From the NCBI GenBank assembly GCA_903840505.1, contig CAIMGI010000101.1, positions 1 to 33,531 on the forward strand: a DNA stretch of 33,531 nucleotides, written 5' to 3'. The DNA is from an uncultured Bacteroidota bacterium. Its GTDB lineage: Bacteria; Bacteroidota; Bacteroidia; UBA4408. Below, one piece after another: positions 18,833 to 28,289 of this stretch (the first letter of the stretch is position 1; each line of letters opens with the position of its first letter). Both the position numbers and the translations under genes were made by a program. The notes beneath the pieces are model-generated. The model was given only the letters and a program-made list of their open reading frames with translations, made no database searches and was not told the origin of the DNA.

Positions 18833-19297
18833 ATGGCAACCTTAAAACTCCCAACCGAAACCGATTACGATTTTATACTCATTGGTGTTTCGAGTAATAT
18901 GCCCGATTATAGAATATGTTGGGCAATCAATAATGCTTTGTTTTTGCAATTAGAAAAAGTAGATGATTACGAGTTGTTCGATAAACAAAAAAAAATTTCT
19001 GCTCCCGATTTGTTCGAAAAAAATCACCAGTCTACTTTTTCGCATTATATGGAAGAAAACGAAGAGACTTTTTGTTCCTACCACTTACTCTCAAATATAG
19101 GAACTGGAGTCGCGCTGGTTCCCGAACATAAAAAGGTAAACTACTTATTGTTGGTAAAAGGTCCGATAACGAAATCCGAAAAGAGGGAAATGCTTGAAAA
19201 TTTAAATGCCGTTTCTTTAGTAACGTCTGCCTATGAAATTGAAGTAAGTGAGATTAATTCAAAGAAAAATTTGATTGATATTTTTAATTCCTATTGA
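18833..19297 (+). CDS. IPExxxVDY family protein (uncharacterised)
   Basis: 154 aa directly after rnc; ALVPEHKKVNYLLLVKG corresponds to the IPExxxVDYLLL motif. Confidence 0.8.
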   Translation: MATLKLPTETDYDFILIGVSSNMPDYRICWAINNALFLQLEKVDDYELFDKQKKISAPDLFEKNHQSTFSHYMEENEETFCSYHLLSNIGTGVALVPEHKKVNYLLLVKGPITKSEKREMLENLNAVSLVTSAYEIEVSEINSKKNLIDIFNSY

Positions 19298-21261
19298 TGC
19301 GTTTTAATAAGTTAAGAAGTATAAAAGTTGCAAGCCTGATCCTGCTTATTGCACTTGTATGTTTTTTTGTTTTCAGGAATACGTTGCTAAGACATTATAC
19401 CGATAAATATGTTTCCGCTTATTCATCCCAGTACAAAACAAATATACAAGTAAAACAATGCGCATTTGTTGGTTTAAAAACCATTGCGGTGACCGGGATT
19501 TGCATTGCTCCAAGTGAAACCGATAGTCTGCTTTATATTGGCGATATAAAAGCCGGTATTAGTTTGTGGGGATTGCTAAAAGGCCACATTCGCTTTACCA
19601 ATTTGGAAATAGAAAATGCCTCTTTACATATCATTAAGAAGAGTGAAAAAAATAATTTTTCTTTTTTGATGAAAAACAAAGTGAAAGAAAAGCAAGACAC
19701 GCTTTCACTTTCTGATGCGAGTGATTATGGCTCTTTGGCCAATTCTATTATAAATACAATGTTTGATGTTATTCCTTCCAGTGTGCAATTCAAAAACGTA
19801 TCCATACAATTAAACACCGATAGTCTTTCAGTACGATTGCATACTCCTCAACTTATAATCGATGAAGACAATTTTCAAGCACAGTTTACAAGTGAGGAGG
19901 ACAGTATAAAAAATACCTGGCAGGCTAAAGGAATAATTAACAAGGATAACAATACAGCTCAATTGAAGTTGTTCAGTAAGGATACTGCTGTTATGTTTCC
20001 TTTGTTAAAAAATAAATACAAACTAAGTATGGGTTGCGATACGATGTTCTTGAGTCTTGCCGCATCCGATTACAGCAATGGGGTATTAACATTAACGGGG
20101 AAAGCGCGTTTAAATAATTTACAGGCAAATCACTGGCGCATATCACCTAAAAATGTGGTGATAAAGGAATGTGCCGTAAACTACAGCGTATCCATCGGAA
20201 ACAATTATTTTCAAATAGACAGCGCAACCAATGTACGTTTGAATAGCATAGATATTCATCCTTTTGCTAAATATGTTTTGAGTCCGTCTCAACAGCTAAG
20301 TTTAAAAGTTACGATACCGGAAAGCAATGCGCAGGATTTTTTTGAATCGCTGCCTACCGGACTTTTTACAAACTTGGAAGGAATTAAAACACAAGGAAAA
20401 TTGGCTTACCAACTTTATTTTTCCATTGATAGTGATTTGCCCGATAGCTTGCAATTTTCTTCTGCTTTAAGTAAAAAGGATTTTAAAATACTGTTGTATG
20501 GCAATACTGATTTGCGGAAAATTAATGGCGACTTCATTTATACTGCTTATGAAAAGGAAAAAGCGGTTCGTACATTTTCAGTAGGTGAGGGTAATCCAAA
20601 CTATGCAGCCTTGGATAACATCAGTATTTTTTTAAAGAATGCCATTATGACTTCAGAGGATGGTAATTTCTATGGACACAGCGGCTTCAATGAAAATATG
20701 TTTCGAAAATCCATTGCTGAAAATTACAAGCAAAAAAGGTTTGTTAGGGGAGGTAGTACCATTTCAATGCAATTGGTTAAAAATGTTTTTTTACGCAGAA
20801 ATAAAACAATTGCCCGAAAGGTGGAAGAGGCACTTATTGTATGGCTTATTGAAAGTAACAGGTTGGTGAGCAAGAGCAGGATGTATGAAGTATATTTGAA
20901 TATTATTGAGCTGGGACCTAATGTATATGGAGTAGGTGAGGCGGCTCGTTTTTATTTTAACAAATCGGCATCGCAACTCACCTTGGAAGAAAGTATTTTT
21001 ATAGCAATGATTGTTCCTCGCCCTAAATGGTTTAAATATAATTTTGATGAGCAAGGGAAATTAAAACCATCAACAGCAGATTTCTATAATGTTATTGCAG
21101 GACATTTTGTAAAAAGAGGGCTTATCACAGAAGATGAAAAGGCTGCTTTATTGCCCGAGATAGAACTTGCTGGAATAGCACGCAATTATATTATTAAAAA
21201 GGATACAACACTTTTAAAAGAGGAAAAGCAATTGGATGTGCCTGAAGGATACGAGTACTAA
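19297..21261 (+). CDS. Biosynthetic peptidoglycan transglycosylase (GT51) with long AsmA-like N-terminal region
   Basis: N-terminal TM; GT51 motifs AIMTSEDGNFYGHSGF, RGGSTISMQLVKNVFL, RKVEEALIVWLIE, YLNIIELGPNVYGVGEAARFYF; ATG overlaps the upstream TGA stop. Confidence 0.88.
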   Translation: MRFNKLRSIKVASLILLIALVCFFVFRNTLLRHYTDKYVSAYSSQYKTNIQVKQCAFVGLKTIAVTGICIAPSETDSLLYIGDIKAGISLWGLLKGHIRFTNLEIENASLHIIKKSEKNNFSFLMKNKVKEKQDTLSLSDASDYGSLANSIINTMFDVIPSSVQFKNVSIQLNTDSLSVRLHTPQLIIDEDNFQAQFTSEEDSIKNTWQAKGIINKDNNTAQLKLFSKDTAVMFPLLKNKYKLSMGCDTMFLSLAASDYSNGVLTLTGKARLNNLQANHWRISPKNVVIKECAVNYSVSIGNNYFQIDSATNVRLNSIDIHPFAKYVLSPSQQLSLKVTIPESNAQDFFESLPTGLFTNLEGIKTQGKLAYQLYFSIDSDLPDSLQFSSALSKKDFKILLYGNTDLRKINGDFIYTAYEKEKAVRTFSVGEGNPNYAALDNISIFLKNAIMTSEDGNFYGHSGFNENMFRKSIAENYKQKRFVRGGSTISMQLVKNVFLRRNKTIARKVEEALIVWLIESNRLVSKSRMYEVYLNIIELGPNVYGVGEAARFYFNKSASQLTLEESIFIAMIVPRPKWFKYNFDEQGKLKPSTADFYNVIAGHFVKRGLITEDEKAALLPEIELAGIARNYIIKKDTTLLKEEKQLDVPEGYEY

Positions 21262-21262
21262 T

Positions 21263-22720
21263 TTATTTTTGGTAGTACAATTTTTTCTTTTTCGTAATTC
21301 CCCAATATTCCAATAGTTGTGCATTTAGTTCCGATTTAGCTGGGTCTTCAATTTTTCCCCAGGCCATTATACTACAATCATATTCTAATAGCACTGTGTT
21401 ATCTTTTGATAGTGAGATTGCTTCCAAGGCTTTCTTTTCACAGTCATTTTTAGAAAATTCGGGTTTGTCCGCAAATGTAAAAATTATTGAAAATACGATT
21501 ATTACAGGTAAATACCTTTTTAAAAAATAAGGATTAAAGTTTTTAATTAAAAAATAAGTTGACATACCATAGATTAAAATTAGTGCAATTGTAATGGGCA
21601 TTATGGTATCGTACCTAATAATGTTTGGGCGGCAATTTCGATAGCCACCAAGCGGTAAAAGTAGAATATATAAAAGAGAAAATATTCCAATCCATTTTAA
21701 AAGGTTTAAAATTTTAATTCCTTCCTCATTATTTAATTTTCTATTAATTAAATAAGCATTTATACCTATCATGATAAGTAATATTGGGAAACCTATTTTT
21801 TGAGTCAACAGATAATAAAGGCCCATCGGAAGTCTAATATATCTTTCATAAATAGAAATATTATCACTTTCGTAAATGGAATTGTAGTTATGACTACCTA
21901 TATATAATGAATACAGACTCAATATACTGATAGAAAAATGTGCTTTTGGAATTATTTTCAAAGATTGTATTATTTTAAATATGAAGGAAGAACCTACAAA
22001 TTGATGATAGTTAGATTTGATTTGGTAAAAGAAATAAAGTAGTGATATTACTAAGACAATTCCGGGTGTTAATGGACCATTTAGTGTAAGGAAAACAGTG
22101 AATACAAACAATAGAATTAATCCCAATTTATTTGAAATGAAATTTGTTTGATGAAAAGTGGCATTGAAAAAGGGAAGATAAAACAGCAATAGTAATGTGC
22201 AGGGCAATGCATAGAAGAACGTATAAGTTATGGAAGGGTCAATTATTCCCATATAGCTTCTATAGCCATTTGTCTGAAAAAGTGGTACTATAATAATTAC
22301 TGACAATATAAATGATCTATTGAATATTTTTCGTGTTCCTGTAATATAAAATGCCAGTAAAATAAGTAAGCCAATTTGTATAATAATTTTTGCGATTGCA
22401 CAAGACAAATAAATGGATTCAATCGGGCTAACAAAATTTTGAAGTGTGGATGGAAGATGTTTAAAGTACTTGGAATAAGTCCATTGTCCAAAAAAACGAT
22501 TAGGGTTAGGATATACTGCATTTTTTGAAATAACTGTTAAGCCTAATGGGTCTTCAAATATTTTTTGCAACTCTTTTGAAGGTAGAATACATTCAGCCAT
22601 ATCTCCATCTAATGGCATTTTCAAATGTTGTACAAATGAATAGCTTAAATCTGTGATTAAAAGAATAAAAAGAAGATATATTACTCTTTTAGATACGATA
22701 TTTTGTTCACTTAACCCCAA
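21263..22720 (-). CDS. Polytopic membrane protein, unknown function
   Basis: 485 aa with about ten hydrophobic segments; no family motif recognised. Confidence 0.7.
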   Translation of the reverse strand: MGLSEQNIVSKRVIYLLFILLITDLSYSFVQHLKMPLDGDMAECILPSKELQKIFEDPLGLTVISKNAVYPNPNRFFGQWTYSKYFKHLPSTLQNFVSPIESIYLSCAIAKIIIQIGLLILLAFYITGTRKIFNRSFILSVIIIVPLFQTNGYRSYMGIIDPSITYTFFYALPCTLLLLFYLPFFNATFHQTNFISNKLGLILLFVFTVFLTLNGPLTPGIVLVISLLYFFYQIKSNYHQFVGSSFIFKIIQSLKIIPKAHFSISILSLYSLYIGSHNYNSIYESDNISIYERYIRLPMGLYYLLTQKIGFPILLIMIGINAYLINRKLNNEEGIKILNLLKWIGIFSLLYILLLPLGGYRNCRPNIIRYDTIMPITIALILIYGMSTYFLIKNFNPYFLKRYLPVIIVFSIIFTFADKPEFSKNDCEKKALEAISLSKDNTVLLEYDCSIMAWGKIEDPAKSELNAQLLEYWGITKKKKLYYQK

Positions 22721-22814
22721 TTTTTTAAAATATAAAAACGTTAATCCTTTTTATTCAAGGCACAAAACAAATTTAAGTTATTTACAACCGCCAGCCAATT
22801 TTAAGTATGGGCTT

Positions 22815-23579
22815 TTATCGGCTAATTAATAGCTGCTTGTATATGCAGCCTTTTTCTCCTTGAATTTTAAGAGTATAAATTCCATTTGGAAGGATTCTAA
22901 CATCAATTTTATTATTTGTAATGCCATTTAAGACAACACTGCCCATTGATGAATAAATAGAATAATTGATGCTTTCATTTAATGTGCCGGTAATCATAAA
23001 CTCACTTGAACAGGGATTCGGAAATACTATTATTTGGGATACTAACTTTTGATTCTCATAGATTCTCGTAGCAACAGTTTGTCCCGCTTTTATTGAATCA
23101 CCTGAAATGGTATTGAACCCGCAAGTAAGAATTTTTAAGGTATCATTGTTTGAGCTACAATTCAGTTCTATCCATCCAAGAAAATTTGAATTACCTGAAT
23201 TGATTTTTATTCCTAAATATTTGTTTCCGGCTCCTTTAAATTGTCCGGCATTATTAAAAGTACCCAATACTCCACCTGCATCGAAGTTCCCCACTACTGG
23301 GTCGTTAAAGTTCAATGTGTCGGGATATCCAAAATTTGAATTGTCAAGAATTTTTGAGGAATTAACAGCATTTGCCCTTGCTGCATATACACCCGGTTGT
23401 AAAGTTATAATATCAAAAGTGTAATCGTTACTGCCATCATTGTCTATATCCATTGAAAGTTGGCTTGGTCCGACCAATGTTTGATTGATGGAATAAGAAT
23501 TTATTTGCGAATAGGATAAAAAATATAGAAGTAAGAATAATACTGTTAAGTTGGCTCTAACAAAAGGCAATTGATTCAT
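22815..23579 (-). CDS. Secreted protein with T9SS type A sorting domain
   Basis: N-terminal hydrophobic signal (NLTVLFLLLYFLSYSQ); C-terminus IIVFPNPCSSEFMITGTLNESINYSIYSSMGSVVLNGITNNKIDVRILPNGIYTLKIQGEKGCIYKQLLISR. Confidence 0.85.
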   Translation of the reverse strand: MNQLPFVRANLTVLFLLLYFLSYSQINSYSINQTLVGPSQLSMDIDNDGSNDYTFDIITLQPGVYAARANAVNSSKILDNSNFGYPDTLNFNDPVVGNFDAGGVLGTFNNAGQFKGAGNKYLGIKINSGNSNFLGWIELNCSSNNDTLKILTCGFNTISGDSIKAGQTVATRIYENQKLVSQIIVFPNPCSSEFMITGTLNESINYSIYSSMGSVVLNGITNNKIDVRILPNGIYTLKIQGEKGCIYKQLLISR

Positions 23580-23604
23580 TGTCTTTATATTTAAATTGTT
23601 ATTT

Positions 23605-23612
23605 CAAAGGTA
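23605..23612 (-). promoter_or_regulatory. Candidate Bacteroidota -7 element (TACCTTTG) upstream of the T9SS cargo gene
   Basis: caaaggta on + = TACCTTTG on -, about 25 nt upstream of the ATG at 23579. Confidence 0.45.
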
Positions 23613-23778
23613 CAAAAAGGGAATGGTTTGAATATGATTTATATCAGTTGCCCGATAATCTGCAGAACCTAGTTTGAGATTTTTCATTTATTTTTTTTGT
23701 AATCGTTTTAGGTTTCTTTCAATGTAATTTTCAGTGGGCAATAAAATGTTTTGTATAGGTTTGTTGCAATGTGTGCAA

Positions 23779-24261
23779 TTACATTGGCTTCAACTCTTTT
23801 TTCATTACAACAATATTTATATCCTTTATTGCTAATCTTTCAAAGGGTGTCCAACCTAGACGTATATAAAGCGACTCAGCAGTATGCGTAAATAAATAAA
23901 TTTCTTTTAGTTTAAGTTCTTTTGCATGTTCTTCTATTTTTTCGCAAAGTAATGCACCGTAACCTTTGTTGCGATTTTCAGTTGTGGTATAAACCAAAGC
24001 AAGCCAGGGACCATAAATATTAAATTGGGGTTCTATGTCTAGCAAGGCTACGTGATAGTATAATCAACCTGTTGCAATGGGTACATTATCAATGCTCATT
24101 ATAATTTGGAATGGAACTGCTTCGGTTGCAGGAATTGAAAGTTTTTGAATAGTTGTTCCAGCAGGAATATGCCATTCTTTCAAATACCAGTCTGCAATAA
24201 GGTGTATGTTAGTTATATCTTCTGAACTTACTTTCTTATATGAAATGGTAGTTGCTGTCAC
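23779..24261 (-). pseudogene. GNAT family N-acetyltransferase interrupted by an in-frame TGA
   Basis: ORFs 24064..24261 and 23779..24045 are in the same frame: ...IDNVPIATG-TGA-LYYHVALLDIEPQFNIYGPWLALVYTTTENRNKGYGALLCEKIEEHAKEL...; RNKGYGALL is the GNAT acetyl-CoA motif. Confidence 0.8.
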
Positions 24262-24296
24262 ATGCTAATAAATTGAACCAATCTAGTATAGAAGTA

Positions 24297-24695
24297 CTAA
24301 TTGCTTTTGTTTGCTGCTATATTGTCTCGGGTATTTTTTTGAACTGCAATTGCTCCGAATAAAGCCAACAAAAATGAAAATGCATAAAATCCCTTTTCAC
24401 TTGGTAGCATAGTTGCGTTCCAAAGTCCGATGGTTAATAATACAATGGATAAGGTTGTGGCAAACCAACAAATTCCATAATAAAGGTCCGTTACCGGTAA
24501 CTCTTCCAATCGGTCGCGAACACTTTTTTGCAAAGATACAACTGCAAAAAGTCCAAACATTAATACGGTAAAATAATAGCCTTTTTCGTTTAAAAGCATT
24601 TCTACATTCCAAAGTCCAACCAGGTAACCAATCATCCCTACTCCAAGAGCAATCCAAGATGCAGCTACGAATGCGTTTGATGTTTTTTGTGCCAT
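24297..24695 (-). CDS. YiaA/YiaB-like inner membrane protein with duplicated domain
   Basis: 132 aa, four TM; two repeats GLWNVEMLLNEKGYYF...LQKSVRD and GLWNATMLPSEKGFYA...VQKNTRD. Confidence 0.85.
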   Translation of the reverse strand: MAQKTSNAFVAASWIALGVGMIGYLVGLWNVEMLLNEKGYYFTVLMFGLFAVVSLQKSVRDRLEELPVTDLYYGICWFATTLSIVLLTIGLWNATMLPSEKGFYAFSFLLALFGAIAVQKNTRDNIAANKSN

Positions 24696-24734
24696 TTTAT
24701 ATATGATTTTAATTTATAACTAAAACAATTTAAC

Positions 24735-27700
24735 TTACTTAGCCAATAACAATTTCTTATTCAAAACTTCAATATCTGTTTTCAATGTTACAAAATACAA
24801 ACCATTCTTAAAGCTCGATAAGTCAGCTTCTACAGTGGTTGCTGTAAGAGCTGCAAAAGAATGGGTGTATACTATTTTACCCAATACATCTGTAATTTCT
24901 ATTATTCCAGCTTTTTTTGAGCTAAAATCAACATCAATAAATATATGCCCGTTCGATGGATTGGGATACACACTCAAAATAGTTTTATTGGTATATACAT
25001 TCTCATTTACATCATTGGTAAGGCCAACCGTAAATTGCTGGTATATTTTACCGCCAAAGTCGGGACCAAAATTTTTCACTACCGAATTATTCATCCTTTT
25101 GAATTTTAAATATCCGCTTCCTTGGTTTGCATTTGCCCAAAAAGATAATCCGTCTTCGCCTGTATCAGTAAGTTCAAATTCATAACAATCAAAAGGCAAG
25201 TACATTGTGTCCTTGTAAACAGTATTAGAACTTAAATTGCTTCGGGAAAGTAGAACAGTACCTGCGCTGTTTTTTAAGGTATAGGAATTTTCACCTGGGT
25301 AACTATTACTTTTCATTTCAATAATCATTTGCGAAGGCATCACTGAAGGATAGGTAAAAGTTGATTTTTTTGTATTGTTAAATGCATATTGGTCGGCTCC
25401 TCCATTTGGGTTACTAAGTGTAACCGTAAATTCAGTAGCACTTTGCGACCAATTAAAATTACCCAAGGTTACGGTTGCAATTTCCATAAAAGCTAAACTG
25501 CCTGTCCAGTTATATACTGTTGGTACAGCTCCACCATTTAAACCATAGGTAATAGTTAAAGAGGTTAATGTTGTTGATCCTGTATTTTTAATTCTGATAA
25601 TTGGGTTTGTACAAACCGGGTTTAAGCGTAAATGCATTTGGTCGGTACTGGGTGAAAGTATGTCTTCAATAGCTGCATCCAATGTAAAATTGGGTGCACT
25701 ATAGGTTACAACTTGATCTTCAATTTGATAATAGTCCCAACCGCTTATGTGCACATAGGCTTCAACATTGTGGTCTATGCTTGCTACAGTTCCGGGAGTA
25801 ACATATGGGGTAAGTTCCATATCGTAGGTCCATACTTCGGCACCCGGACACCAGTTGGCGCGGTCATAAACCCAAGTACCTCCTTGCGGATAAAGTGGAT
25901 TTACATCGCAATTATCTCTCCATACTAATTTGGTAAACTGCTGAATTCCGTCTACAAAAAAGTAATGGTTTTTCGGACAGAATTCCGCGCAATTTTGAGG
26001 ACTATCCATACCGTGTCCTGTAATACGCGATTTTAATCGGCTTGTAACTGCGGCATTGGGTATAAAAGCATTCTTTGCCACCAAGTGATTGTCGATGGGG
26101 TCGTTGCCATTTCCATAATCAAAATTTCCGGTACATAAATTTTGTATGTCAAGTACATCTCTTGGAGGAATACCCTTTATCATTAAAAATTTTACGTCCA
26201 ATAATTCTTGCCAGTTACCTGCCGATAGATGTACGCTGTCTTTTAGCAAAGTGCGGTAGTCGCTTACATCAAAAGTCCAAGTCCAACCGTTGCCCAAACT
26301 TAATCCGTTACCGTAAGGTGTAATGTAACGAGCCAATTCATAACGGTCAATTTTTGGAAATTTAACATAGTACTTGTAATACACCATATACATTGTGCTA
26401 TCAGGGTTAACAAAAGTGGAGTCGTATGCAATTCCTTGTGCATTGTATGCATAGTTGTTGTAGTAAGCAGGCCATACATTTAAAGTATCCGTTGGTACAG
26501 CGGGATTGTTTAATGAATCGGTATAGGTAATTATTTGGATGGGAGCATTCATTGTTGAATCAATTACTAGCACCGAATCAATATAAGAGTTGTATACACC
26601 TTGTTCGAAAACTACATTCGGACGAAGTTTTGTTTGAACAAAATTTGTGCTGATTTCATTTGCAGCCTTCAATGGATTGTTAACGCTGGACAAAATACCT
26701 GCTGCGTGATTTCCTGGAGCAACATCGGCCGCTGTTTGATAATTTCCATCGTCAAAATGATAGTATAAAGCAAGGTTATTGTAGTTTGGGTGTTGAGCAT
26801 CAATTGCTTTGTTCATATAGGCTTGTATTGTAGCCTGACTAAGTTCGGTATTAAATACGGCAAAATCATCAACACTTCCTTCATAGGTTTGTGAGCCACC
26901 CCAATTACCTTTTCCAATGCGAAATTTTTTGATGTTCTGCATACGTTTTACTTTTGCTGTACCGGTATGCCATAAGTTCCCGTTTAGGTATATATTCATT
27001 GTGCCTGTACCCACATTTTTTGTGAATGCCCAATAATTCCATTGACCTTCAATTTCATTGGCTGCAGCAACTTTGTTTATTCTATCATATCCTGCATTAT
27101 TACCTGCATCCCAATATACATTGCTGTCCGACCAAGGAAGGTGTGTATTCAATACACGATTTCCCAATGAGTCAACTGCCTCAAAACAGGTTCCATCCAT
27201 TGGTTGATAGGCAGGTGTTCCATGAGCCCAAAAGGCAACAGTAACAAATGAATCGAGTGCAGCTATTTTGTTGTTTAATGGAAGATCAATACTACCATAG
27301 GTATGAAATGCTGCTATGCGATCGCTTCCTGCATTCACTAATCCTGAATTATAATTGCAGGTATCAGATAATAATACATTGTCTGTATTTGTTTGTGTAT
27401 TGTCGTACGTTATTTCAATTAACAAATTTGAAATTCCATCCCAATTGAAAGGGTTTGTAAGTTGCAAACTGTTCCATCCTGTGGAATTAAATTGAGTATT
27501 TTTTGAATACACATTTGTAAATCCTGCATTATTGAAAGTAGCTTGTGTAAGTGAGTCTAGTGCAGTAGCTTTTATGTTGATGGTCATATTTCGCATACTG
27601 CCTCCAAGGGATTGAAGAAAAAATTGCAGTCCTGTAATATTTCCTGCCACTATTCCCGCTGCAGTCATTTCACTTGCTTTCCATAAATACTGACAACGTG

Positions 27701-28175
27701 ATACAGGATTTGAAGTACCAAAAGGTGAAGTCGTTTGTAGATTTCCTCTTCCAATAGTATCGGTGGTTAAAGAAATTGTATTGGTATTTACTCTGAAATA
27801 TTGCCAAGAAGGACTGTAACTATATGACGGTGTATTCATATAACGTATGCTGTCGGGTGTAGCACCGTTCACTCTATAAATAGGTTGATTTACTACAGAG
27901 GAGTCGAGTAAACCGGTGTGTTTATAAACATAGGTATTGGTTAAATAATCCCATTCTCCGCAAGCCGGATTTTGTGCCGGATTACATTTTAAGGTATACT
28001 TCATATATATTTTTTCGAAACGAACTGTGTCCGAAGGGAAGACAAACCAAGCGTCTTGAGGAGAACCAAAAGTAAATGTTTGCACTGTAACGGTGTCCCC
28101 GTTTTGTGCTATTGTTTGTTTGTTGCTTATAAAAAGCAATAGTGCTAAAGTTGAAAGTGTGATGATTTTTTTCAT
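24735..28175 (-). CDS. Peptide-N-glycosidase F-like secreted protein with LamG/concanavalin domain and T9SS sorting domain
   Basis: ORF 24735..28214, start reset to MKKIITLSTLALLLFISNKQTIAQ; PACGEWDYLTNTYVY; LamG-like DSFVTVAFWAHG...GQWNYWAFTKNVGTGTMNIYLNG; PNGase F C-like NCAEFCPKNHYFFVDGIQQFTKLVWRDNCDVNPLYPQGGTWVYDRANWCPG; sorting tail SVYPNPSNGHIFIDV...GLYFVTLKTDIEVLNKKLLLAK. Confidence 0.85.
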   Translation of the reverse strand: MKKIITLSTLALLLFISNKQTIAQNGDTVTVQTFTFGSPQDAWFVFPSDTVRFEKIYMKYTLKCNPAQNPACGEWDYLTNTYVYKHTGLLDSSVVNQPIYRVNGATPDSIRYMNTPSYSYSPSWQYFRVNTNTISLTTDTIGRGNLQTTSPFGTSNPVSRCQYLWKASEMTAAGIVAGNITGLQFFLQSLGGSMRNMTINIKATALDSLTQATFNNAGFTNVYSKNTQFNSTGWNSLQLTNPFNWDGISNLLIEITYDNTQTNTDNVLLSDTCNYNSGLVNAGSDRIAAFHTYGSIDLPLNNKIAALDSFVTVAFWAHGTPAYQPMDGTCFEAVDSLGNRVLNTHLPWSDSNVYWDAGNNAGYDRINKVAAANEIEGQWNYWAFTKNVGTGTMNIYLNGNLWHTGTAKVKRMQNIKKFRIGKGNWGGSQTYEGSVDDFAVFNTELSQATIQAYMNKAIDAQHPNYNNLALYYHFDDGNYQTAADVAPGNHAAGILSSVNNPLKAANEISTNFVQTKLRPNVVFEQGVYNSYIDSVLVIDSTMNAPIQIITYTDSLNNPAVPTDTLNVWPAYYNNYAYNAQGIAYDSTFVNPDSTMYMVYYKYYVKFPKIDRYELARYITPYGNGLSLGNGWTWTFDVSDYRTLLKDSVHLSAGNWQELLDVKFLMIKGIPPRDVLDIQNLCTGNFDYGNGNDPIDNHLVAKNAFIPNAAVTSRLKSRITGHGMDSPQNCAEFCPKNHYFFVDGIQQFTKLVWRDNCDVNPLYPQGGTWVYDRANWCPGAEVWTYDMELTPYVTPGTVASIDHNVEAYVHISGWDYYQIEDQVVTYSAPNFTLDAAIEDILSPSTDQMHLRLNPVCTNPIIRIKNTGSTTLTSLTITYGLNGGAVPTVYNWTGSLAFMEIATVTLGNFNWSQSATEFTVTLSNPNGGADQYAFNNTKKSTFTYPSVMPSQMIIEMKSNSYPGENSYTLKNSAGTVLLSRSNLSSNTVYKDTMYLPFDCYEFELTDTGEDGLSFWANANQGSGYLKFKRMNNSVVKNFGPDFGGKIYQQFTVGLTNDVNENVYTNKTILSVYPNPSNGHIFIDVDFSSKKAGIIEITDVLGKIVYTHSFAALTATTVEADLSSFKNGLYFVTLKTDIEVLNKKLLLAK

Positions 28176-28289
28176 TTGAATGTTTAATATAAATTGGAAG
28201 ATAAATTTAATCAAAATAAATTAGGTGGCAAAGAAGATTGCTTGAGAACTGTTTATTAATATTTCCTTAGTTTTGATAAAAATAATGGA

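Noticed and set aside
23779-24261. In-frame TGA in the GNAT gene as selenocysteine or TGA reassignment
   Set aside because: No catalytic Cys/Sec context or SECIS-like structure is apparent, and nearby genes end with TGA (19295-19297, 30361-30363), so TGA is a normal stop here; a nonsense mutation or sequence error is simpler.
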